Both the position numbers and the translations under genes were made by a program. A stretch of DNA of 64,000 bases, from assembly GCA_044361595.1 (NCBI GenBank), contig JBIKIN010000004.1, forward strand, positions 103,526 through 167,525, read 5' to 3'. Within the stretch, counting starts at the first letter, position 1; every line of letters starts with the position of its first letter. Positions 46,224 through 54,348 of this stretch are shown piece by piece. The notes beneath the pieces are model-generated. The model was given only the letters and a program-made list of their open reading frames with translations, ran no database searches and was not told where the DNA came from. Source of the DNA: Pseudopedobacter sp044361595. GTDB taxonomy: Bacteria; Bacteroidota; Bacteroidia; Sphingobacteriales; Sphingobacteriaceae.

Positions 46224-46271
46224 TTTTAATCAAAAAGCCCTTCCGAAAATCAAATCTCGAAAGGGCTTTTT
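46224..46271 (-). terminator. Terminator downstream of htpG
   Basis: 46232-46242 pairs with 46261-46271 (aaaaagccctt/aagggcttttt). It is 24 bp after the htpG stop. Its first 27 nt duplicate the terminator at 44671. Confidence 0.8.
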
Positions 46272-46294
46272 GCATTAAGTTTTCTTCTATAAAC

Positions 46295-48178
46295 TTATAT
46301 CAAAGCCACACTTCTATTCACAAAAGCAGTTAACTCAGCTCCGGTTAGTAAACCTTGAGAAAGTAAAGCTAAATCGAAAGCTTGTTTAGCCAATTCAGCT
46401 TGTTCTTTTTCATCGGCGGAAGCCAAAATTTTATTTACTATTTTATGGTTTCCGTTAATAGCAACTTTGTAGCTATCTGGCATATTTCCGTAAAAACTCA
46501 TACCACCGCCCATAGCAGCCATATCTTTCATACGGCGCATAAACTCGTCCATGGTAACGGTTACTGGTAACTCGTCTGGGCTTAAAGCTTCCACTTCAAC
46601 TTTATAAGCTGGCTTGTTAATAGCCTTTTCAAAAATAGCGGTTACTTGTTTGGTTTGGTCTTCACTCAACACATGCTCTAACTTTTCGCCTTTATCAATC
46701 AGTTTATCAACAGTATTGGCATCTACACGTTTCAATTGTGTTTTCTCTAATTTTTGCTCCATCTGACTCACAAAATGTGTGTCAATTGGTGTATCCATCA
46801 ATAAAACATCGTAACCTTTTTTAGTTGCCGATTGGATAAATCCATCTTGCTTAGCAGGGTCAACAGTGTATAAGTAAACTAAATTTCCGTCTTTATCTGT
46901 TTGGATATCTTTAACCGTATCGCGGTACTCGTCTAAAGTGAAATTCTTCTTGCTGGTGTTTGTGAATAAAGCAAAATCTTTGGCTTTATCGTAAAATTTC
47001 TCTTCAGAAATCATTCCGTACTTCACAAATAAGCCAATATCACTCCATTTAGCTTCGTAAGCTGCTCGGTCTTTCTTAAATAATTCACCTAATTTCTCAG
47101 CTACTTTTTTAGTAATGTAACTGTTAATTTTCTTCACATTTCCATCAGCTTGTAAGAAACTTCTCGAAACGTTTAACGGAATATCAGGCGAATCAATCAC
47201 ACCGTGTAATAACATCAAAAACTCAGGCACAATGTCTTTCACTTCATCGGTAATAAATACTTGGCGACTGAATAACTTGATTTTATTACGTTGAATTTCT
47301 ACATCGTTTTTCAATTTAGGGAAGTATAAAACACCCGTTAAATTGAAAGGATAATCAACATTTAAATGAATCCAGAATAATGGATCTTCTTGAAAAGGAT
47401 AAAGCTCTTTGTAAAATTGTAGGTAATCTTCATCTGTCAATTCAGTTGGAGATTGCGTCCAAATTGGTTTTGCACCATTAATTACGTTTGGTACATCAAC
47501 AGATTTATATTGTTTTTTACCATCTGTATCTTCACCGTCTTCAACGCTATCGGTAGTTGTTCCAAAAACCAATTTAACAGTTAAAAACTTAAAGTATTTA
47601 TCTAAAATGGTTTGTAATTTTTGTTGGTCTAAAAACTCTTCAGATTCGCTGTTTACATGTAAAATTACATCAGTTCCTCTGGTTGTTCTTGTACCTTCTT
47701 TTATTTCAAATTCTGTACTACCATCGCAAATCCAAGCAGCTGGCGCAGCACCTTCTTGGTAAGAAAGTGTTTGAATTTCTACATGGTCAGACACCATAAA
47801 AGCCGAGTAAAATCCTAAACCAAATTTACCGATGATTTCATTGGCATCTTTGGCGTCTTTAAATTTCTCGACAAATTCTGTCGCACCCGAAAAGGCAATC
47901 TGATTAATATACTTTTTAATCTCTTCGGCAGTCATCCCTAAACCATTGTCAGAAATGGTAATGGTTTTAGCATCCTTGTCAAAAGCTACATTAACTTCTA
48001 GTTCGCCAAGTTCGCCATTGTATTGCCCCAAGCCGGCTAGTCTTTTTATTTTTTGGGTAGCATCAGCAGCGTTAGAAACTAATTCTCTTAAAAATATCTC
48101 GTTATCAGAGTATAAAAACTTTTTAATGATTGGGAAAATATTCTCCGTGTGAATTGAAATTGTTCCTTTTTCCTTCAT
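46295..48178 (-). CDS. htpG: Molecular chaperone HtpG (Hsp90)
   Basis: 627 residues, full length for bacterial Hsp90. The N-terminal ATPase has IFLRELVSNAADA, ISDNGLGM and IGKFGLGFYSAFMV (GHKL motifs). The middle domain has DPLFWIHLNVDYPF and GVIDSPDIPLNVSRSFLQ. The C-terminal dimerisation domain lacks the eukaryotic MEEVD tail. It is a cytoplasmic ATP-dependent chaperone. Monocistronic, with a terminator directly downstream. Confidence 0.98.
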   Translation of the reverse strand: MKEKGTISIHTENIFPIIKKFLYSDNEIFLRELVSNAADATQKIKRLAGLGQYNGELGELEVNVAFDKDAKTITISDNGLGMTAEEIKKYINQIAFSGATEFVEKFKDAKDANEIIGKFGLGFYSAFMVSDHVEIQTLSYQEGAAPAAWICDGSTEFEIKEGTRTTRGTDVILHVNSESEEFLDQQKLQTILDKYFKFLTVKLVFGTTTDSVEDGEDTDGKKQYKSVDVPNVINGAKPIWTQSPTELTDEDYLQFYKELYPFQEDPLFWIHLNVDYPFNLTGVLYFPKLKNDVEIQRNKIKLFSRQVFITDEVKDIVPEFLMLLHGVIDSPDIPLNVSRSFLQADGNVKKINSYITKKVAEKLGELFKKDRAAYEAKWSDIGLFVKYGMISEEKFYDKAKDFALFTNTSKKNFTLDEYRDTVKDIQTDKDGNLVYLYTVDPAKQDGFIQSATKKGYDVLLMDTPIDTHFVSQMEQKLEKTQLKRVDANTVDKLIDKGEKLEHVLSEDQTKQVTAIFEKAINKPAYKVEVEALSPDELPVTVTMDEFMRRMKDMAAMGGGMSFYGNMPDSYKVAINGNHKIVNKILASADEKEQAELAKQAFDLALLSQGLLTGAELTAFVNRSVALI

Positions 48179-48282
48179 GATTTATGTTTGTCTAATTATT
48201 TTTTGTTTAATCAGAAAGAACTCATCAATGCTTGTTCCAAAGGCTTGCAAAATGTCAAGTTGACAGTTTAGAATTTTGATTT

Positions 48283-48447
48283 GGGCGTTTTATCAGGCTT
48301 TCCCTGCCCGTTCTGTTCAGGCGGGCGCTATATCTTTTTTGCTTATCCTTCTACTCCCTGTCCGTTCCACATTCAGGCGGGCGTTCAGGATGACAAAAAA
48401 GCCTGCCCGACTAGTTCAGGCGGGGATGTCGCTGCAATCCTTAACGC
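48283..48447 (+). repeat. RAYT-linked palindromic repeat, copy D, with three nested micro-palindromes
   Basis: Starts gggcgttttatc and ends gcaatccttaacgc; the body matches copy E at 61981 (cttttttg, caggatgacaaa, gctgcaatc). It is interrupted three times by GC-rich palindromes of 23-28 nt: 48302-48327, 48356-48383 and 48402-48424, each with a cctg(c/t)ccg start and a ttcaggcggg end. It fills the gap between htpG and the next gene. Confidence 0.7.
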
Positions 48448-48464
48448 ATTAAAACATGCAGAAC

Positions 48465-49049
48465 TTACTTTTTACCAAACAAAACGCCACTGTAAGTTAT
48501 TCCAATTGCATTTGCAGAATAACTATTGTTAAAATTATCATCATATTTCATGATCGTGTATGAAATTCCAAATCCTTGATAGGCAAATTCCAATACAGGG
48601 GCAATATTTGACTTTAATTTTAAATTTGGTAAAAAGCCATCTCCATTAAACTTGATTGCATTGTGTGTTGATAGGCCAGCAGCTAATCTAAATTGTGGAC
48701 TAGGAAAAAAGTTAATGGTATTGTTAAAAGGGATTCTAGTTAATCGAATATTAGCATTCTCAGCCGCTGTTGTTACATACTTAATTCCTAAAGAACTTCT
48801 TAAAAACAAAGTCTCAGATTTTGAAAGTCTTAATTGCCCACCGGCATAAAGTGTTACACCCTGCCCAGCCCTTACGCTTTGGTCTTCTCCATTTGTGAAA
48901 TAAACTCTGGCTATGTCATCTCCACCAAACTCTGCGGCAAAGCCTAATAAAAGTTTTAATGGTTGCTGATTTGAAACAGTTTTTTCTTGCGCAAAAACTG
49001 AAGAAGTGATCATCGATATTAATACAAAAAGGGTAATTCTTAGTTTCAT
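48465..49049 (-). CDS. Outer-membrane beta-barrel protein, unknown
   Basis: 194 residues from ATG 49049, chosen because the signal peptide then starts with MKLRITLFVLI (cut after SVFAQ); seven more codons are open upstream. The mature part alternates polar and apolar residues with repeated aromatic ends (LLLGFAAEFGGDDIARVYF, LRSSLGIKYVTTAA, AIGITYSGVLFGKK), as in small eight-strand barrels. No specific family recognised. Monocistronic. Confidence 0.6.
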   Translation of the reverse strand: MKLRITLFVLISMITSSVFAQEKTVSNQQPLKLLLGFAAEFGGDDIARVYFTNGEDQSVRAGQGVTLYAGGQLRLSKSETLFLRSSLGIKYVTTAAENANIRLTRIPFNNTINFFPSPQFRLAAGLSTHNAIKFNGDGFLPNLKLKSNIAPVLEFAYQGFGISYTIMKYDDNFNNSYSANAIGITYSGVLFGKK

Positions 49050-49139
49050 TTTATATAAGTTGTAGAACAAAAGTAATTTCAGAAAATATAATTTACAAAT
49101 TAAAAAGTTTTAGCTGTGAGGAAAGTTTATTGCAAAAAA

Positions 49140-49162
49140 AACGCTCCACGTTCCGGAGCGTT
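49140..49162 (-). terminator. Orphan minus-strand terminator, possible small RNA end
   Basis: aacgctcc (49140-49147) pairs with ggagcgtt (49155-49162), and the minus strand then has eight Ts. No minus-strand gene lies between it and carB, so it may end a small RNA from about 49165-49300. Just upstream on that strand tctgca...tgcaga can form another stem. The gap 49050-49579 otherwise holds only the carB leader. Confidence 0.5.
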
Positions 49163-49507
49163 TATCTGCATTAACACTATAAATTAACATGATTTATCTC
49201 AATTGCAGACTATCAAGTACCACGTATCTAAATCTAAAAACTATCTATTAGATGTATAAACGGTAAGATTTGTTGCAACAGTTTTAAAATATTTTTTTAA
49301 ACGGAGTTATTTTAGGTAAATCGCTCTATTTTAGAGAATTATTTTGTTTTTGAAAACATCAAGTTCACCATCTAATAGTTTCTGAGTTTAATTAGTTAAA
49401 ATAGAATAGTTTGTATCCTTAATTTTTCATCAACCTAGGCCTCGTTTTTACAAATAAGGTTAGTTAAAAAAATCCAAAATAAATCCACCAAAAACCTTTT
49501 CAATTTA

Positions 49508-49542
49508 TATCTTTGCATCCCGAACAAGCATTCGGGATTTTT
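49508..49542 (+). promoter_or_regulatory. carB promoter box and start-site hairpin
   Basis: TATCTTTG at 49508-49515 fits the -7 consensus. A perfect 8-bp hairpin (49517-49524 with 49531-49538) followed by a short T-run lies where transcription would begin. It resembles a terminator and could act as a leader attenuator, or be a small inserted palindrome. Confidence 0.4.
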
Positions 49543-49579
49543 GATTTATTACGCGTAAAAATCCCCTTAAAATTACGCC

Positions 49580-52417
49580 ATGCCAAAAGACAATTCCATT
49601 AAATCAGTTTTAATTATCGGTTCGGGTCCCATTATTATTGGGCAAGCCTGCGAGTTTGATTATGCGGGCTCTCAAGCTTCATTATCACTAAAAGATGAGG
49701 GGATAGAGGTCTCTATCATTAACTCTAACCCGGCAACCATCATGACTGATAACGTAATTGCCGATAACGTTTACTTAAAACCACTTAATGTAACTTCTAT
49801 AGAAGAGATTTTACAACTACACCAAAACTCCGATACCTTAAGCAACATTGATGCGGTTTTACCTACTATGGGTGGGCAAACTGCTTTAAACTTAGCTATA
49901 GAGGCCGAAGAAAGAGGTATTTGGGAAAAGTATGGTGTTAAAATTATTGGTGTTGATACCGCTGCCATAGAAAAAACAGAAAACCGCGAGGAGTTTAGAA
50001 AACTGATGGTAGAAATTGGAATTGGTGTAGCTAAATCTAAAATTGCCAATTCATTTTTAGAAGGTAAAGAAGCCGCACAACAAATTGGTTTCCCATTAGT
50101 TATCCGTCCGTCTTATACATTAGGCGGTTACGGCGGTGGATTTGTACATAAAAAAGAAGATTTTGATGCCGCACTTTCTCATGGTTTACAAGCTTCGCCT
50201 ACTCACGAGGTTTTAGTAGAGCAAGCTGTTTTAGGCTGGAAAGAATACGAGCTAGAGTTATTACGTGATAATAAAGACAATGTTATTATCATTTGCTCTA
50301 TAGAAAACTTCGACCCAATGGGTATTCATACTGGAGATTCTATTACCGTTGCTCCAGCCATGACATTATCCGATCGTTGTTATCAAGATATGCGTAACCA
50401 AGCTATCAAAATGATGAGAGCTATTGGAAATTTTGCAGGTGGCTGTAATGTTCAGTTTTCGGTAAACCCAGCAGATGAAAGCATCATCGCGATAGAGATT
50501 AACCCTCGTGTTTCTCGTTCATCGGCTTTAGCCTCAAAAGCAACAGGTTATCCAATTGCAAAAATTGCAGCTAAATTGGCTATCGGTTACAACCTTGATG
50601 AGTTAGAAAATCAAATAACAAAAACAACTTCGGCATATTTTGAGCCTACTTTAGATTATGTAATTGTTAAAATCCCTCGCTGGAATTTCGACAAATTTAA
50701 AGGTGCAAATACCGAGCTTGGCTTACAAATGAAATCGGTAGGTGAAGTAATGGGCATAGGTCGTTCGTTTATAGAAGCATTGCAAAAAGCCTGTCAATCT
50801 TTAGAAATTGGCCGAGCAGGTTTGGGTTCCGATGGTAAGCAAAATCGTAATATCGAAGATATTATGCACAAACTAGAACACCCAAGCTGGGACAGATTGT
50901 TTGCCATAAAAGACGCCATGCGTATGGGTGTACCTGTAGAGTCTATCCGTAAAGTCACCAAAATAGACCGCTGGTTTTTAAATCAAATTCAAGAACTAGC
51001 AGCTCTAGAGCAAGAATTAAAACGTTACTCGTTAAATAATATTCCAAAAGATATTTTCATAACGTTAAAGCAAAAAGGATTTTCAGACATTCAAATTGCT
51101 TGGGTTTTAGGCAACGTTACCGAAGATGATGTTTGGGATCGCAGAAAAGAGTTAGGCATTAACAGAGTGTATAAAATGGTAGATACTTGTGCGGCAGAAT
51201 TCCCTGCACAAACACCATATTTTTACTCTACTTACGATGGGGCAAACGAATCTATACCATCAGATAAAAAGAAAATTATTGTTTTAGGCTCGGGTCCAAA
51301 TAGAATTGGCCAAGGTATAGAGTTTGATTATTCTTGTGTACATGGTTTAATGGCCGCACACCAAGAGGGTTATGAATCTATTATGGTAAATTGTAATCCC
51401 GAAACGGTTTCTACCGATTTTAACATGGCCGATAAATTATATTTCGAACCTGTTTTTTGGGAGCATGTGAGAGAAATTATCGAATTAGAAAAGCCAGAGG
51501 GAGTAATTGTTCAGTTAGGCGGACAAACCGCTTTAAAAATGGCCGAAAAACTTCACGAAAAGGGCATTAAAATTATTGGTACATCTTACAACAACATGGA
51601 TATTGCAGAGGATCGTGGTCGCTTCTCTGATTTGTTAAAAGATTTAGGCATTCCTTACCCAAAATATGGTGTTGCAGAAACTGCTGAAGAAGCTATTGAA
51701 GTAGCACATCAAGTAGGTTATCCGGTACTGGTGCGCCCATCTTACGTTTTAGGTGGACAAGGCATGAGTATTGTAATTAACGACGAAGATTTAGAAAAAG
51801 CAGTAGTTAAATTATTAGGCGATTTACCTGGAAATAGAGTTTTAATAGATCACTTTTTAGACAGAGCAGAAGAAGCAGAATCTGATTCTATTTGCGATGG
51901 AGATGATGTACATATTATTGGATTAATGGAGCATATTGAGCCTGCAGGTATCCACTCGGGTGATTCTAGTGCTGTTTTACCTCCTTTTAATCTTTCTGAT
52001 GCGGTGATTGCTAAAATGGAAGAATATACCGAGAAATTGGCTAGAGCGCTAGATATTCGTGGATTAATGAACATTCAGTTTGCCATAAAAAAAGAAGATG
52101 TTTATGTAATCGAAGCAAATCCAAGAGCTTCTCGTACCGTTCCTTTTATTGCTAAAGCTTATGATGTTCCTTACATTAACATTGCCACAAAAGTGATGTT
52201 AGGCACTAAAAAATTAAAAGATTTCAAAATCGTGAGAAAGCTAGAAGGTTATGCTATTAAAGAACCTGTTTTCTCTCACCATAAATTCCCCGAAATTCAG
52301 AAAGAATTAGGGCCTGAGATGAAATCTACAGGTGAGGCCATCCGTTTCATTAAAGATTTAGAAGATCCACATTTTATACAGTTGTATAAAGAGAAATCGA
52401 TGTATTTGAGTAAGTAA
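49580..52417 (+). CDS. carB: Carbamoyl-phosphate synthase large subunit, form without allosteric domain
   Basis: 945 residues. Two tandem ATP-grasp synthetase halves: SVLIIGSGPIIIGQACEFDY and IIVLGSGPNRIGQGIEFDYS begin each half, with PSYTLGGYGGG and PSYVLGGQGMS, and EINPRVSRSSAL and EANPRASRTVPF as the metal-binding blocks. It makes carbamoyl phosphate from bicarbonate, ammonia and two ATP for arginine and pyrimidine synthesis. The E. coli enzyme is 1073 residues; this one ends soon after the second ATP-grasp, so the C-terminal MGS-like domain that binds UMP and ornithine is absent. carA is not adjacent in this window. It is preceded by a TATCTTTG box and a hairpin. Confidence 0.97.
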   Translation: MPKDNSIKSVLIIGSGPIIIGQACEFDYAGSQASLSLKDEGIEVSIINSNPATIMTDNVIADNVYLKPLNVTSIEEILQLHQNSDTLSNIDAVLPTMGGQTALNLAIEAEERGIWEKYGVKIIGVDTAAIEKTENREEFRKLMVEIGIGVAKSKIANSFLEGKEAAQQIGFPLVIRPSYTLGGYGGGFVHKKEDFDAALSHGLQASPTHEVLVEQAVLGWKEYELELLRDNKDNVIIICSIENFDPMGIHTGDSITVAPAMTLSDRCYQDMRNQAIKMMRAIGNFAGGCNVQFSVNPADESIIAIEINPRVSRSSALASKATGYPIAKIAAKLAIGYNLDELENQITKTTSAYFEPTLDYVIVKIPRWNFDKFKGANTELGLQMKSVGEVMGIGRSFIEALQKACQSLEIGRAGLGSDGKQNRNIEDIMHKLEHPSWDRLFAIKDAMRMGVPVESIRKVTKIDRWFLNQIQELAALEQELKRYSLNNIPKDIFITLKQKGFSDIQIAWVLGNVTEDDVWDRRKELGINRVYKMVDTCAAEFPAQTPYFYSTYDGANESIPSDKKKIIVLGSGPNRIGQGIEFDYSCVHGLMAAHQEGYESIMVNCNPETVSTDFNMADKLYFEPVFWEHVREIIELEKPEGVIVQLGGQTALKMAEKLHEKGIKIIGTSYNNMDIAEDRGRFSDLLKDLGIPYPKYGVAETAEEAIEVAHQVGYPVLVRPSYVLGGQGMSIVINDEDLEKAVVKLLGDLPGNRVLIDHFLDRAEEAESDSICDGDDVHIIGLMEHIEPAGIHSGDSSAVLPPFNLSDAVIAKMEEYTEKLARALDIRGLMNIQFAIKKEDVYVIEANPRASRTVPFIAKAYDVPYINIATKVMLGTKKLKDFKIVRKLEGYAIKEPVFSHHKFPEIQKELGPEMKSTGEAIRFIKDLEDPHFIQLYKEKSMYLSK

Positions 52418-52435
52418 TCTGATTGACAAAATGCA

Positions 52436-52527
52436 TGTCATCCCGAATTTATTTCGGGATCTTATAAAGCAGATATTTTGCTTATTAATCCTTTTTCATA
52501 AGATGCTGAAACAAGTTCAGCATGACA
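52436..52527. repeat. Palindromic repeat after carB (tgtcat...atgaca)
   Basis: Outer arms tgtcat/atgaca and inner arms tcttat (52460-52465)/ataaga (52498-52503) enclose two smaller stems, tcccgaa..ttcggga and gctgaa..ttcagc. This multi-stem layout is a common extragenic repeat form in Bacteroidota. Confidence 0.6.
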
Positions 52528-52535
52528 AACGCATA

Positions 52536-52565
52536 AAAACCATCTCATTTATTTGAGATGGTTTT
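52536..52565. terminator. Bidirectional terminator
   Basis: aaaaccatctca (52536-52547) pairs perfectly with 52554-52565; T-runs follow on both strands. It serves carB and the converging lipoprotein gene. Confidence 0.85.
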
Positions 52566-52578
52566 TATTTTATGAATT

Positions 52579-53130
52579 TTACTTTTCACTCAAAAAGTTT
52601 TTCACTATAGTAAAATAGTCTCTTCCATAATGTTTTAAAAAATCCCCATTTGGTTTTAAAATAAAAAATCCTTGGCAGTTTTCATGTAGCGTAAATACAA
52701 CATTGTAGAAAAAGCCAGAATCTAACTGGTATTTCTTATCTCTAGAATAAAAATCTTTAAAAAAGCTATTTTCTGAATAAACAAAAAAATCAACTGCATG
52801 ATACTCGTCGCTTATTCTATTTGAAATCCTGATAACATTTTGATTAATAGTAATAAAACTCTCTTTGTCAACACTCAATAAAATACAATTATCACCTCTT
52901 TGCGAATAATTAATTAAAACTGATTTATCTTCAGGTAATTTAGTTTTTAGCTCTAATTCTAAGTTAAAAATAAAGTTTGCATACTCATCACGAGTCAGTG
53001 TTCCTCTAAAGCTTTTAATGCTTTTGCGGTATTTATTGTTTCCTTTAGTATTTACCTTGACTTCTTTTTGCGACTTACAAGAAGTAAGAATGATTATTAT
53101 AAATATCAAATAGTTTAACGTTTGTTTCAT
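52579..53130 (-). CDS. Lipoprotein of unknown function
   Basis: 183 residues with a lipobox ILTSC (Cys about 18) followed by KSQKEVKVN. The mature part mixes helix and strand (FRGTLTRDEYANFIFNLELE, CILLSVDKESFITI, GFFILKPNGDFLKHYGRDYF). The ending FILKPNGDFLKHYG resembles thioredoxin-like redox domains in spacing, but no CxxC is present, so no function is assigned. It is 117 bp downstream of the small PH-like protein gene. Confidence 0.6.
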   Translation of the reverse strand: MKQTLNYLIFIIIILTSCKSQKEVKVNTKGNNKYRKSIKSFRGTLTRDEYANFIFNLELELKTKLPEDKSVLINYSQRGDNCILLSVDKESFITINQNVIRISNRISDEYHAVDFFVYSENSFFKDFYSRDKKYQLDSGFFYNVVFTLHENCQGFFILKPNGDFLKHYGRDYFTIVKNFLSEK

Positions 53131-53247
53131 ATAGTTGAATTTAAAAATTTTAAAGGCCGAGATGCTAGCCTGCGAAGCTCGAACTTAAAAAAGCCTTTGC
53201 AATCCAAAGATTAACACTTGCAAATTAGCTGCTTTTGCAGCTATTAA

Positions 53248-53691
53248 TTATTTAGACAATCTTTCGTTGATTTCTTTTAATAAACTATCAAAATCTGATC
53301 TTGAGGTTGCCCTACTGATATAATATTTCAACTCTTCACCTTTCACGGTGTAAATTGTTAATTGATAATAATGACGAATAAACTCTTCGTTAACGCTTTC
53401 AATCTGGGACCAATTTAAATTTACATCATCACATTTTTCGGCAACAAATTTTTTAAGCCATGTAATAGAAACCCCACTTTCATCAACTTTCCAACTCGTT
53501 ACTCCTCGTACAAACTTTTGCCACATAAAATACCCCAAAATAGCTATCATTGTTGCCGCAGCATATATTAAAATTTCATTATTTAACAGTAAAGGCAGTA
53601 ATAAAAACAAAGCCAAGAAAAAAAGAGCAATGAGGCCAAGAATTAAAAAAACAGAGTTTTTTTGAGAAACTAAATTAACTTGATAAACCAT
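53248..53691 (-). CDS. Two-helix membrane protein with a PH-like domain
   Basis: 147 residues. Two membrane helices at about 12-37 and 40-58 (LILGLIALFFLALFLLLPLL, IYAAATMIAILGYFMW), then a beta-rich domain (SWKVDESGVSITWLKKF, WSQIESVNEEFIRHYYQLTI) with a final helix (RSDFDSLLKEINERL). This order matches small bacterial PH-like proteins. Role unknown. Confidence 0.55.
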   Translation of the reverse strand: MVYQVNLVSQKNSVFLILGLIALFFLALFLLLPLLLNNEILIYAAATMIAILGYFMWQKFVRGVTSWKVDESGVSITWLKKFVAEKCDDVNLNWSQIESVNEEFIRHYYQLTIYTVKGEELKYYISRATSRSDFDSLLKEINERLSK

Positions 53692-53820
53692 ATTTCAATA
53701 TTATTTTGAGTGTATTTATTATTAAATAAGTGTATCTAAAATACTATTAATATTTTATTTTAAAATTGTAAATAAGGGAGTTGTCATAACTGACCAACGG
53801 TATTTCCACAATTTTGTCCT

Positions 53821-54000
53821 AGCAGGGTCTCTCTAATGCTATTAAGTTAAGAGAAGCTTGCGTCACGTTGAGGAACGAAACGTCTCACATGCAAGGTTTG
53901 CTCATAGAGTTTTATACCTATTTGTGTGATGTTTCACTAACGCTCAACATGACGAAATGCTTAATTTAATAGCATTGAGGGTCTCTCGTAGAGGACCCTA
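53821..54000. repeat. Large inverted repeat of about 180 bp
   Basis: 53835-53851 pairs with 53960-53976 (16 of 17), and inner blocks cgtcacgttgagg (53861) and ctcaacatgacg (to 53954) are further inverted copies. gggtctctc occurs at both ends as a direct repeat. The word agcagggtctctct at 53821 recurs inverted at 44757-44770. It occupies most of the 53692-54348 gap. Confidence 0.6.
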
Positions 54001-54065
54001 TACCAACTGTAACTTGCGGTGGTTTTTTGTTTATGTCTAATGAAATCTGATTGAGAAAAGCCCCA

Positions 54066-54124
54066 AATGGATGGCTTAGCCACAGAGTTTGGTTTTCAAA
54101 TCACGAGCAGTTCCTCCATCCATT
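54066..54124. other. Unassigned structured region upstream of the DUF3500 gene
   Basis: aatggatgg (54066-54074) pairs perfectly with ccatccatt (54116-54124); the loop of 41 nt has further short stems. This block, to about 54190, is more GC-balanced than the neighbourhood. I could not match it to a known RNA family. Confidence 0.3.
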
Positions 54125-54348
54125 CTTAGGTCTCAAGGTATTGGGCGCTAGGCCAGTATCCATTTCTGTAGAGTCTAGGTAAATAGGCTTGTGCAATCAA
54201 TTTTAACAAAATATTCTAAAAGGAAAAGAAATTAATATATTAGATGATATTAACTAATTAAAAAACAGACTTTTAAATAGTTTGCAGTTTTAAAAACATG
54301 CGCATATTTATGAGTTAATGGCAACCCTAACCATCAAAACATTTTATT

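Noticed and set aside
48283..48447. CRISPR array, because of three similar GC-rich repeats
   Set aside because: Repeats are only three, of unequal length and spacing, palindromic, and embedded in a known repeat; no cas genes are present.
48281..48532. 83-residue plus-strand open frame (MGVLSGFPCPFCSGG...)
   Set aside because: It lies almost wholly in the palindromic repeat and its micro-palindromes; no coding character.
54060..54190. Known structured RNA (tmRNA, RNase P RNA or riboswitch)
   Set aside because: One good stem is visible but none of the diagnostic sequences of these RNAs is present.
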